This document shows, in pieces, positions 45,206 through 55,539 of a stretch of DNA of 64,000 nucleotides. Location: the NCBI GenBank assembly GCA_010279815.1, contig QEOQ01000242.1, forward strand, positions 24,806 to 88,805, given 5' to 3'. Source of the DNA: Brachionus plicatilis. Its lineage: Eukaryota > Rotifera > Eurotatoria > Ploima > Brachionidae. The position numbers were made by a program, and so were the translations under genes. Below the pieces are notes generated by a model. That model was not told the DNA's origin. It made no database searches and was given only the letters and a program-made list of their open reading frames with translations. Numbering within the stretch: the first letter of the stretch is position 1; each line of letters opens with the position of its first letter.

Positions 45206-46302
45206 AAAAATTGTGAACTAAAAGTCAAGAATAAATAAAAAAAAATAAAATTAATTTTTTTATACTTTCTTATTTTATTTAAAGTATTTTTTGAAGTATT
45301 TTCTATTTGTTTTTTATTTTTTATAATTATCTATTGCAAAAATTATTTTAGATATTTTTTATTAATTAGGAACCAAAAAAAATATTTTATCTCCTACATA
45401 TATTATATGCTAATTTAAATACATTTTATTATCATAAACATATAGAGTGAAGAATGTGAAAAATAAGATAGGTAAAGCAGAACTTTAAACATGCAAGAAA
45501 CGAAGCGTTTACTTTTTTTAATTCATTATTAAAATTGTCGCAAAAAATTGTATCTAACAAAAAGAAAAACATAAAAAAATTCATTAATTCATTGGGTATA
45601 AAATAAATTTGAAAAGTAAAATATTTAACTCTTTTTATTTCTATTATTTTCATTCGTTTTTCCTATTCCAGTCTTGGTTGAAGCATTGATGACTGGGACA
45701 ATTTTTGGATTCTCTCCAATGGCATGTGATGAATCAAAAAATCAGTTAACTTTTTAAGGCAAGATAAAGCAAAAAAAGTAAGACCTAGACTTTGTTCCTA
45801 TTTTCGCAAAACAATAGTAGCTTTTTGAATTGTTTATAATTATTTTAAAATCAAATTGTCAATTTTAAAGTCAATTTTATTGCATAAAATCAAAAATAAG
45901 TAGTTTCTTTACTTTTAAATTATTCATTTAAATAGATTCAATTGAAAAAAGACAATTATTGACTGGAAAAAAATCTTCGGAAAGATCAATAAATTAAAAA
46001 TAATAATTAGAAATACCTTAAATTATTATGATTATTTTTGAGTTATGAAAATTCTTTTATGATACTGAGACCAGATTTTTCAAATAAGTTATTAAGCCAA
46101 ATTCATATTATAATTGATTAATAAAATAAATTATATTATATTTTTTTTTTGCTGAGCTATAACAAAATTTGAAGTAATTAAAAATTAGACACAATTGATT
46201 TTAGTATGACCATAAAGTTGTGTATGATATAAGAAGTATTTGCAAGTTTTATAATTTTAATATTAAAAAATACAGCGATTTTTTTTTCAAATTATTAAAA
46301 TA
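45206..46302. other. Non-coding AT-rich stretch
   Basis: No gene recognised. A short less AT-rich patch at 45660-45740 (GTCTTGGTTGAAGCATTGATGAC) could be decayed coding sequence. Confidence 0.35.
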
Positions 46303-46462
46303 ATGGAACTTACAGATCCTGTGTCAAATTCTGAGGACTGGACGCTTCTAATTGAGACTCTCTGCTCTAAATTCGGAACTACTAAACCGGTTTGTAGAAC
46401 TGGGAACCCTTATGCCAGAGAAGTAGATGTTGTATCGGTCATAAGATCGCTCGATGGTGCTT
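46303..46462 (+). CDS. 5' part of an unknown gene, cut by assembly gap
   Basis: ATG at 46303 opens 53 codons (MELTDPVSNSEDWTLLIETL ... AREVDVVSVIRSLDG) with balanced composition before the N run at 46463. The wider codon use (CGG, ACG, CTC) differs from the AT-rich surroundings. Family not recognised. The Ns are of estimated length, so the frame across the gap means nothing. Confidence 0.35.
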
Positions 46463-46906
46463 NNNNNNNNNNNNNNNNNNNNNNNNNNNNNNNNNNNNNN
46501 NNNNNNNNNNNNNNNNNNNNNNNNNNNNNNNNNNNNNNNNNNNNNNNNNNNNNNNNNNNNNNNNNNNNNNNNNNNNNNNNNNNNNNNNNNNNNNNNNNNN
46601 NNNNNNNNNNNNNNNNNNNNNNNNNNNNNNNNNNNNNNNNNNNNNNNNNNNNNNNNNNNNNNNNNNNNNNNNNNNNNNNNNNNNNNNNNNNNNNNNNNNN
46701 NNNNNNNNNNNNNNNNNNNNNNNNNNNNNNNNNNNNNNNNNNNNNNNNNNNNNNNNNNNNNNNNNNNNNNNNNNNNNNNNNNNNNNNNNNNNNNNNNNNN
46801 NNNNNNNNNNNNNNNNNNNNNNNNNNNNNNNNNNNNNNNNNNNNNNNNNNNNNNNNNNNNNNNNNNNNNNNNNNNNNNNNNNNNNNNNNNNNNNNNNNNN
46901 NNNNNN
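46463..46906. other. Assembly gap (444 N)
   Basis: A run of undetermined bases, bordered on the right by a 26-bp tandem array. A collapsed or unresolved satellite is the likely cause. Confidence 0.95.
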
Positions 46907-47068
46907 CTAAAACACGGTATACCTGTTTTTTACTAAAACACGGTATACCTGTTTTTTACTAAAACACGGTATACCTGTTTTTTACTAAAACACGGTATAC
47001 CTGTTTTTTACTAAAAACACGGTATACCTGTTTTTTACTAAAACACGGTATAGCTGTTTTTCTAAAAC
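46907..47068. repeat. 26-bp tandem repeat with GGTATACC palindrome
   Basis: Six copies of AAAACACGGTATACCTGTTT plus TTTACT. The first four are identical; the fifth has an extra A; the sixth has TATAGCTG instead of TATACCTG and is shortened. It runs into the gap on its left. Confidence 0.9.
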
Positions 47069-47471
47069 ACGACTAACCACCCCTTAGAAACCGAAGGAAT
47101 ATTTCAATAAACTTTCTTCAACTGTTTTTAGACGAAATTTTATGCTCTTTCAAGCGCGATTGAGACCTTAGCCTTAGGACTTTTAGTTTCTGCTGAACAG
47201 ATCTTTAAAATAAAAAAAAACCAAAAAAATTTATGGTTCCTTTTTTTTTGCTAGAACCAAAAGCCCGCCTTCCGGCGCCCACCACTTTTCTAGTGCAACT
47301 TTTTGTGTTCTTTCAAGCACAATTTAGAGCTAAGCTCTGCGACCTTTACTTCGAACTGCTCAACCGTTCAAATGTCAAATATTTAGGATTTCGGTCAAGG
47401 ACTACCCAAAAAAAACTTGAACCAAAGTTTCTCTCTTTTTATTTTGACATGCTTTGTTGATTCTAGTAATA
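47069..47471. other. Less AT-rich stretch with diverged direct repeat
   Basis: 47135-47210 and 47305-47370 share TTCTTTCAAGC-CAATT, TTAGACCTTAG/GACCTTTACTT and CTGCTGAAC/CTGCTCAAC words. This suggests an old tandem duplication. The open frame at 47233-47460 has no family. Confidence 0.35.
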
Positions 47472-47472
47472 T

Positions 47473-47606
47473 TGCAAGTTTTTTTTTCTATTTAACTTTT
47501 TTGAAATTACGTTGTTTAATTTAAACTCAAAACTTAAGCATGTTTAAATTTGAAATATAATTACGCAATTATTTCTAAAAATGTAAAATAGAAAAAAAAA
47601 CTTGCC
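47473..47606. repeat. Inverted pair GCAAGTTTTTTTTTCTATTT
   Basis: GCAAGTTTTTTTTTCTATTT at 47473-47492 is matched by AAATAGAAAAAAAAACTTGC at 47587-47606. The right copy directly abuts the mariner remnant and is probably its terminal repeat. The left copy makes a 134-bp MITE-like unit. Confidence 0.6.
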
Positions 47607-48010
47607 ATATGTAAATCTAATAGTTTGGATGTAGAGGTCAAAAGGTCCTGGACGAGATTTTGGTCCATATTTCTTGAAAAAAGTCTTATTTTATTCCTTA
47701 GTTCATCTAGGTTTTTTGCTCTCCAGCCATTCTAATACACCTTTCCTTTTAAATGGACCAAAAATCTTCAATTGGTCGTACTTCTGTCACATTTCAGAGT
47801 TTACGCATTTTCGCACAAATTTGATATTTTGGTCAATCAAGTAATTGACCACTATATTGGCATAATGAGAGCTCGCCAAGTCGGGCCAGAACTTATAGTT
47901 GCCGTCTGAATAATTTTTTTTAATAACCGGAATGACTCCACCCTTTATAAAGTCTAAATGGACAGATTGGTTTACTGCAAGTCCACTTTTTCGTATGATT
48001 GAACAACGTT
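47607..48010 (-). pseudogene. Tc1/mariner transposase C-terminal part
   Basis: Minus strand. LAVNQSVHLDFIKGGVIPVI is followed by KFWPDLASSHYAN (the second catalytic Asp region of mariner elements) and NIKFVRKCVNSE. After a frameshift come NGWRAKNLDELRNKIRLFS and a tail to about 47620. The third acidic residue is not recognisable and at least two frame breaks exist. The N-terminal half is missing; upstream there is a GC-rich minisatellite instead. Confidence 0.75.
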
Positions 48011-48150
48011 TCGTTTCGGCTGGTACGGTACTACCGAACCGTACCAGCCGAAACGTACCATAAACGGCGCCGTACCGATCCAGCCGAACCATACCGAACC
48101 GAACCATCCGAACCGTACAATAAACGGCGCCGAACCTACCAGTGAATATT
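48010..48150. repeat. GC-rich CCGAACCGTACC minisatellite
   Basis: About ten degenerate copies of (A)CCGTACC(A)GCCGAACC, including two longer units ending ATAAACGGCGCCG. Related CCGAACCGACC words recur at 51182-51196 and 53222-53330. It is the most GC-rich spot of its neighbourhood and lies at the break of the mariner. Confidence 0.7.
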
Positions 48151-48500
48151 TCTATGACCAAAATTGATATTCTTTCTTAGTCCATAAAAAATATTTAATC
48201 TTAAAAATATTTCGGATATTTTGTAAAATAGTTTCAATATAGCTATATTAAATAAAATTAAAAAAATTTTAAATATAAATTTTAAATCATAAAATAAAAT
48301 TAAAATTTTTTTATTTTTGTTCGATCCTCATAAGCTGTAGAATTTTAATTGAATAAGTGTTGATTCAATAGAAAATAATTTTATAGACGCTTTATTTTTT
48401 ATCTCCATATACCTTATTTTAAATTTAATTATATAATGTTGGAGATTTCGTGTATTCAATGGAGCGGATAAAAATGTGAGATAGAGTGACGAATAAAAAG

Positions 48501-48508
48501 TATAAATA
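48501..48508 (+). promoter_or_regulatory. TATA box of protease C
   Basis: TATAAATA, 38 bp before the ATG at 48539. Matches the TATA position of protease A. Confidence 0.6.
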
Positions 48509-48538
48509 CACTGAAATAAATTTTAAGATTGAATAAAA

Positions 48539-49586
48539 ATGATAATATTCAGTGCTTTTGTGGTGTTAAATTTAATTTTGGCTCAAGTAATTTTATTTTA
48601 TATTATGGCTGATTATTTTTCATTTTTCAAACTAAAATTCAGTCACACTTATCTGTTGAATCAGAAGTGAACTCATTAAGTGATGGATCGAATATTAATC
48701 CTCCAGAATGTGGTAAAAGAATAAATGAAATAAGAGGAGAAAGACTGAATAAAATTGTCGGAGGTCAACGAGCGAACCCAGAAGACTGGGGATGGCAAGT
48801 TTTACTAGAATTTTTTGGGTCATTTATATGTGGGGGATCTCTAATAAATACCGAATGGGTCATTACTGCTGCTCATTGCATCGAATTAAGTATTCCATTT
48901 TACTACACAGTTAGATTAGGTTTGCATGATCGATCAAATCCAGAAGACTATTCAGTTGTAAGAAGTGTTTCTGAAATTATCGTTCATCCTCAATATAATG
49001 CTGAAAATCTTCATAATGATATAGCATTACTAAAATTTGATGTGAGAAAATCTCTTTTTTATTAAAAATTGATTTAATGAAATTTTGTATTAATATTTAG
49101 TCACCTGTTGATTACACCGATCAAATCTTGCCTGTATGTTTGCCAGCTCCTAATTATGATTTTTCTGAACAAATAAGTTGGGCCACTGGTTGGGGTAGAA
49201 CAGATGAAAGTATATTATTTGGATCAATATCAGACTTTTTAATGGAAATTGAGACTAAAATTTTAAATATGTCAATGTGTGAAGATCGATACAGTTTTCT
49301 CGATCCACCTGTTTTTAATTCATCAGTCCATATTTGTGCAGGAGGAGATGGTAAAAGTATCTGTAATGGAGATTCTGGAGGACCAATCGTCGTAAAGACT
49401 GGAGAAAAATGGGAATTGGCCGGAATTTCAAGCTGGGTTCTTAGAAATACTTCTGCTGGAATTAGATGCTATGATGGAGGTGTTTTTGCAAAAACAAGTT
49501 TTTACATTGACTGGATTATAGATAATATAAAAAGTAATTTTACCCTGGATAAATTCACAATTTATAAGAAAAAAAATGTCTTTTAA
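48539..49586 (+). CDS. Serine protease C: secreted chymotrypsin-fold, Ser189
   Basis: Three exons: 48539-48586 (signal peptide MIIFSAFVVLNLILA), 48643-49041 and 49102-49586. Introns are 56 and 60 bp, all GT-AG and phase 0. About 310 residues. NK|IVGG activation site; triad His in TAAHC, Asp in HNDIAL, Ser in GDSGGP; conserved Cys pairs kept. Unlike copies A, B and D, position 189 is Ser (GKSICNGDSGG), which predicts chymotrypsin-like rather than trypsin-like preference. There is also an insertion (LRNTSAGIRC) near the 220 loop. It ends shortly after the catalytic domain with a basic tail and lacks the Ser-rich linker and hydrophobic tail of A and D, so it should be freely secreted. No disabling change; probably a working gene. 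Confidence 0.9.
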
Positions 49587-51704
49587 AATCTTGTCAGCTG
49601 CTTTTATTAGCGCTGATCAATATAAAAAATATTTCCTTTTAAGAAAAAGACCCTATCATTCTAAAATTATTTATTATTATTTTTATCAAAATTTAGTTTA
49701 ACTTTAAAAAGAAAAGAACTGAGAGATAAGTAAATTATAATAATAATAATAAAAAGATACAGCAGACTAACTGCGGAGCAAGACAATAAGTAGCCTCGCT
49801 ATGGTAGCTGTCTGGTTTTAACATAAAACCTTATAATGATAAAATTATGCTATATTTAGTCGAAACCATGTACATGTATTTCACTGACATTTCAAAAAAT
49901 TAATTTATTACTGCAATGTTTTGTCATGCGAGTATTATTGGATAGTTTAAAAGATAGAGTGTGCTTTAAAAAAAAATAATGAATCTAATTGATTAATTGA
50001 TAATCGATATAAACTTAGTAATTGATCCATCCTATATTTTGTTTAATTCCCATAAAATGATTCCCTCTTTTTTTGGCGGTAATTTGGTTCTTGAGAGTTG
50101 ATTAACATATTTCCGCATTATCAAAGTGTCATAAAAATCTCGATATGCAAATAGAAGAAATTAATTATTTTAGTTTGAAATATTTATCAAGTATTTATTT
50201 ATAAAATCATTGTTCCATTAAATTATTATTTTTATAAATTTTAAAAAATATCAAATAAAAAAATGCAAAAAATTAGATTTTTTCATATCAAAATAATGAC
50301 GTAAAGAAAAAAAACTAATTTATTATAATTATATGCTTGAAAAATTGCAACTTAATTTTTATTTCTCAAATTTTAGTAAAATACAGAAAATCAACTGATG
50401 TAACAAATACAAAAAAATCAAATTGAATTAACTTTTTTAATCTGAAAATATTAATTACTTACTTTTATTAAATAAAATTAATTTTTAATTAAGAACAATT
50501 TTTTCATTTTTGATTTTTCACAGATATAAATGAAATCAGTCAACAAAAAAAGAAAAAAAAAGACAAAACTTCAAAATAGTTTTTTCTTATTTATTTAATT
50601 TTCAAAAAAAAGAAAGTAAGAGAAATTACATAGCTTAATTAAACAATTGTTTGATCTTTTATTCCTTTTTTTTTTGGGCTGTTTCACCATTTAAGTTTTC
50701 AGCCTAGTTTTTTGATTAAACAAACTGAGATAATATGTTTAAAGTATTGATCAAGTTTTTCTCTTAAAATAAAAAAAGTAAATTTAAATGAAAAGAAATT
50801 GAATAAAAACTAAAAAAATATTTCCTAACTTATAACTGTTTTCTTGAATTGAACTAACGATTAATTTCGATTTTAGTGACATGTAATAATTTTCAGATTC
50901 CCAACCATGATATGTCGTTAAATATCAAACACTTTTTTTCAAAATGATATATTGACATGTCACTAATGTCAAATAAAGCCCAAAATTGATTTTTTATTAA
51001 AATAATAGTGTCGGAATTAGCGATTTGTCCTTAATGTCGAATGATATACAAAAAATATAAAAATTAAAAAATAAATTTGTTTTTCAATAAAAAAATCGGA
51101 AAGTTTTATCGAAAAGAATCCTCAATTTATTTAATGAACAGCACGACGTTAATATTTAAATAATTTACTATTCGATTAAAGGCGCCGAACCGACCGATAA
51201 AATTAAAATCTAAAGCTATTAAAAATGATTAAATCTAAAGAAAAAATGAATGTTTTGCAAAGTTTTAAGAAAGTAACTAACTTTTTACCTCATTTCTTAA
51301 CGATAATTTAGCTTTGAACGGTTAAGAAAATTTAATTGATATTGATGTAAGTTAATCAAATAGAAATAAAATCGTTTTTTTATAAACAATGACCTAATGA
51401 CCTTTGTATTTCAAGCCAAATCATTAATTATATTTCGTCTAATTAAAATTGTAAATATTCAAAACAGCATTGATTAAAATAAAATTATCATAATAGCAAT
51501 ATTAAAATTGCAAAGTTTAGAATTGCAATGAAAATATTAAAATAACAGTGTATAAATTAGCGAATTCAAAATAACATAATTAGAATATCGACACTTTTAT
51601 AAAATTCAAAAAAGCATTAGAACAAAAAATATATAAGTAATAAAACTAAATTGTGAAATGTTTCTAATTTTTTTGAAGGATCATACTTTTTCATTACTTT
51701 GACA
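49587..51704. other. Non-coding stretch between protease C and MULE remnant
   Basis: AT-rich. It holds a LINE 3' tail at 49735-49822 (listed separately) and TGACATGT words at 50875-51060 similar to 53400-53600. No coding region recognised. Confidence 0.4.
49735..49822 (-). repeat. LINE 3' tail, TTA-type microsatellite end
   Basis: Minus-strand view: CCAGACAGCTACCATAGCGA ... TTGCTCCGCAGTTAGTCTGC then (TTA)n. The same tail ends the LINE at 24620-25378 and the insertion at 58790-58960. Only the last 80-90 bp of the LINE are present. Confidence 0.75.
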
Positions 51705-52710
51705 TTACGATGAAGTTGAATTTTTGACAATTAAACCACGGTTAAACTTCAACCAATTTGTTTCCATTTTATTTTGTTCCTTTATCAAAGTATCAATTAA
51801 TTCATATATCAATGGATGGACGTTCAAAAGATCTGGGAATGAATTATGCCAGGACTCACAAGCATTGAACGTTTTAGGTAAATCTTGCATTTACCTTTCA
51901 TGCACATTCCATAAATAAATTGAAAAAGTTAGTGGATTTTCTTCAGTTATTTTTTTGTTAAACCGTCCACGCTTAACACTATATTTCACAACATAATTTT
52001 CTTCAACATAATCATAAAAATCTTTAACTCTTGTATCAGATAAATCTTCACTTGTTTTGAGTTCATTAAAAGCAATTATGACATCATTACAAGGTAAATA
52101 ATCTAAACACTGTGAAAAAAATTAAATTTTTCCGCATTACCTTGTTACTCCAATAATCGTTTTTTAAGCCTAGATTAATGATTTTTCAAAACATTGATTG
52201 CTTGAAATGAAAAAAACAGCAATCGACTTGACTACCAGGTAAAAAATCCTTAACAGACCCAATGGAAGCCTTCTCAAAATCTGAACTAATTGTACTCGGA
52301 ATGAATGTTCGTCCTTCGCGTATTTTTTTTAAGAAACGAACGTACATAGGCTGTGACTTTCTAGGTAAGAATCCATTAATTACTGGAAATGATTGTTTAT
52401 CAATTGTAAAATGAATAGTAAAAACATGATGAAAAAATGTCGGAGCTATGCTAAATGTACCATCACATCGCCAAGAATCGCCAATTTTATCTGTAAAAGT
52501 ATAACGAGCGGCTTTACAGTTGTTTTTTACACACCGCCAACTTATTTTACCATTTTGGTTTGGACATAAAATTTTAAAATAGAATCTTAAGTGATGCAAC
52601 TGTGGGGCTTTCTTTAGAGATTGAGTTATGGTCGCTTTATCATCACTTGGTTTTTCCTCAATATTTAGCTTTGATAATTTATTGACAATTTCGATGTTCA
52701 TGAAATGCAA
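51705..52710 (-). pseudogene. MULE transposase remnant (second MULE family)
   Basis: The first block (52710-52186) starts at a TTG; the first ATG is at 52701. It carries an incomplete FLYWCH-like finger (SWRCVKNNCKAARYTF), then WRCDGTFSIAPTFFHHVFTI (first catalytic Asp), and ISSDFEKASIGSVKDFLPG with CCFFHFKQS (second site). The second block (about 52110-51705) reads DYLPCNDVIIAFNELK, a stop at 51891, then PKTFNACESWHNSFPDLLNV, the region around the third acidic residue. Parts of the zinc finger and the inter-catalytic region are deleted. Different in sequence from the 7330 MULE. Confidence 0.75.
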
Positions 52711-52859
52711 AAAATTTATTTTAAATTTTAATTTTTTTTTAAGAAAATTGTAATTTTGTGTTCATTTAACATATATAGGAAAATTTAAAAACTTAACTAA
52801 AACTAATTTAACTTTTTCAAAAATTTGTATTATTTTTTTCCTCATTATTTGGTATTAAA

Positions 52860-52960
52860 AATCTATCAAGTGGCTGCAAGGAAGGACTAACTCTCCATTC
52901 CATCCGGCCAAGGCCTCGCCTAAATTATTTTTAAAATAAATAAATAAATAAATAATTTAA
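52860..52960 (+). repeat. LINE 3' tail with AAAT repeats
   Basis: GTGGCTGCAAGGAAGGACTA ... CCGGCCAAGGCCTCGCC followed by (AAAT)n. Short, GC-richer than its surroundings and ending in a microsatellite: a 5'-truncated LINE end. A related GTGGCCGCAAGGAA word occurs at 43722. Confidence 0.45.
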
Positions 52961-53999
52961 TTTAGCTTCAAACTTGAAATTTTTAATAAGCTATTGTAAA
53001 CGTGTTATTTTGAGTATTCAAAAATTATTATGTTAATTTGAAAATGTTAATTTGAACTTTAAAACAACATGTAATTTTTGCTTTTATGATATCGCTAATA
53101 TGATTTTGCTATTTTGATCAATGCTATTTTAATACACAGCCATTAAAATTATTATCTTTTTTCTGTTCGATCCCAACATTCAATTGATTTCGATAACTTA
53201 GTTAAAGATTTAGTTATTTTCCAAGCCGAACCTATCCATCGATTAAACCGATAAAACCTTCCTAGCCGAACCGACCCATTGATCTGAGAGACTGACATAA
53301 CCTATCCGAACACCCCACTCTATTTATCCTTCATAACCGAACACTTATCTTTTCCATCCGACAGGTTTACTAAGAGGCATAGACCTAAGCCCATGATTTT
53401 TCATTAATAGTTTCAGATAAGATAATATTTTTTAAATAAATATATAAAAAAAATTTGTAAGTAAACTGTGTGACATGTCGAAACAAAAATTTTGAAAAAT
53501 TATCCATCTTAGGCTATTTTCGACATTAGTGACATGTCATTAACGCATTTTGAAAATCAGTGTTCGATATTTTACGACATGTCACATATACAGTGTGACA
53601 CGTTAAAATCGAGATTATACGTTAAAAAATGAAGTTGCAAAATAACTTTTTGAAGGACAGGTTTCTGGCGTTCGCAAATCGTAGGTATTCTTCGAATGAC
53701 CATAATATAATAAGGTTCTTGTTTATTTACACATTTTGAATATATCTGAGAGAAAAATGCTTAAATCTTTCGTGTACTGTAATGGTTAGATCTTTATTGA
53801 GGCTTTATTTTAAAGATAACATCACGCCTTATATCTTTCATGCTCAAAGAGTGAAGCTATTTATTTAAGCTAAATGATTAAAAAATTGTTATTTAAAATG
53901 TATTCCTTTTGACAATGGACTCCCAAAGGCAAGAGATTCGCTTAGAAATCGAAGAGCACAAGGCCAATTTTCATGCTAATTTTTAATTTAGTTCTTATT
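52961..53999. other. Non-coding stretch with CCGAACC and TGACATGTC words
   Basis: 53215-53345 is a degenerate CCGAACC(T/G)ACCC array. 53465-53600 has five copies of TGACATGTC / GACATGTCA, also seen at 50875-50970. No gene found. Confidence 0.4.
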
Positions 54000-54330
54000 A
54001 TTAACTAATTCAAGAATTAAAGCAGCTTTGGCCTGGTATGACCATGTCGATCGTAAACCACGTAAAAACAATGCTTGAGATTTGGATGCAAGAAAATGGG
54101 ATTAAAAATTGGAGTTTGGGTTTAAAATTTGTTCAATTGCAAAAAAACACTTCTCATCACTCAACAATTAATTGCACCCCTAAATATGCGACATTTGGAC
54201 GTGAGGTTTAAGTTGGTTTAAAGTCTTGTCTTATACTAAGAGAAATTTTGGTTAAATTTAGCTCTGAAGAAAAACTTCAACAAGGAAAACCAAAATTAAA
54301 AAAATTAAAATTTATTTTCTTAATTTTTGT
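54000..54330 (+). pseudogene. Integrase-core fragment, decayed
   Basis: Plus-strand frame: LKQLWPGMTMSIVNHVK, then MLEIWMQENGIKNWSLGLKF, VQLQKNTSHHSTINCTPKYA and TFGREV before a stop. The pattern (Trp-Pro-Gly, 'NWSLGLKFVQLQKN', 'PYxATFG') is that of the second half of retroviral-type integrases in Ginger-like transposons and domesticated host copies. The stretch that should hold the catalytic Glu is deleted. Confidence 0.5.
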
Positions 54331-55539
54331 ATAATCAGACTCTTATTGTTAGTCAAGCAAAAATTCAATAAGAAAAAAATGTAATTCTATATGTCATAGG
54401 GGACAGCAAATTTCAAGTTGAAAACGAAAATAATTTATTTTTTGATTTTTATTAAAAATTTGACTTTATGTAAAATCAACTGAGACGAATTTTTATTTTT
54501 TTTGTTGATATTTTTATGTAAAATTCTAAACGATATAGATCAATTTTTTCAATTTAACGATAAATAAAAAGTTTGTATTAGCATTTATTATGTTTGTATG
54601 ATTTAGCTTAGATAAATAACTTCTCTGAATTCGCATGACATATCTATGCATTGGTTTCTCATCAGAATCAATTTCAAAAATTACACAATGAATTACTTTT
54701 TGCAACTCTATTGGACAATAACCTGAACACATGTTTGCATTTCCAAATAGATAGTAATAAATTAAAAAAGGCTAATGCGTCGATTTCCATACAAATATTT
54801 TGCTATGTTGTGCCTTTTTTTAATAAATTATTTATATTATTTTCTAAAAATTAATTAATAAATTTAAACATATCGAGATTTTTGCATGTATTGTTGGCAA
54901 TTTTGAATAAAATGAAAAATATTTTGATTGGATCAATAGAAATCATAATTTTAGCAAAAATATATATTGACCATTAGAAATGTAAGAATAAAAAAAAGTC
55001 AATTAATCCTAGCAACAAACCTAGAGCCGAGTGCCGATTTGAGTTGCCGACCATTCTATCCTTTGCTCGTCTAATTAATTGTCTAAAAATTTTAAGATTT
55101 TCTCTTTTGAAGTGTTCATTTTGAAAGACTCTAAATCGATTGTTTTAATAAATTAAAAAACCAAAAATGCACAAATATCTCGATATGATGAAACAATAAT
55201 ATAAAAATTTTAAATTTTCATTTTAAAATTATAATAACAAAAAAAACCAAAAAGAAAGGCACAATCTAATTATTTTTGGTCTACCCATTCAAGAGAGCAA
55301 AAAGGTCAATTTTTTTTTGAAAATGAATTTAGCAATTAAAAAAATAAATACAGATATTGAGAATTTAACTTTAAGTAAAAAAAAAAAGAATTGACATATT
55401 TAATTATAACTCTTGATGCAAATACAAAGTTACAAAGTTAACACCTATCAAGACTGTCAATTAATTCGTATATTTTTTTTCTTCAAAGAAAAAACAACAA
55501 ACAATATTGGATTATCGACTTCAAAATCAACATCTAAAA
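54331..55539. other. Non-coding stretch before protease D
   Basis: AT-rich; no coding region recognised. No signal-peptide exon for protease D was found here, unlike upstream of A and C. Confidence 0.4.

Noticed and set aside
46303..46962. Single long frame across the N run
   Set aside because: Gap length is arbitrary; only the part up to 46462 is real sequence.
46907..47068. Regular short repeats that could suggest a CRISPR array
   Set aside because: The units are directly joined with no unique spacers and the genome is eukaryotic.
47787..48161. Full 124-codon minus-strand frame as one mariner protein
   Set aside because: Its first 40 codons are read from the GC-rich minisatellite; only the later part is transposase.
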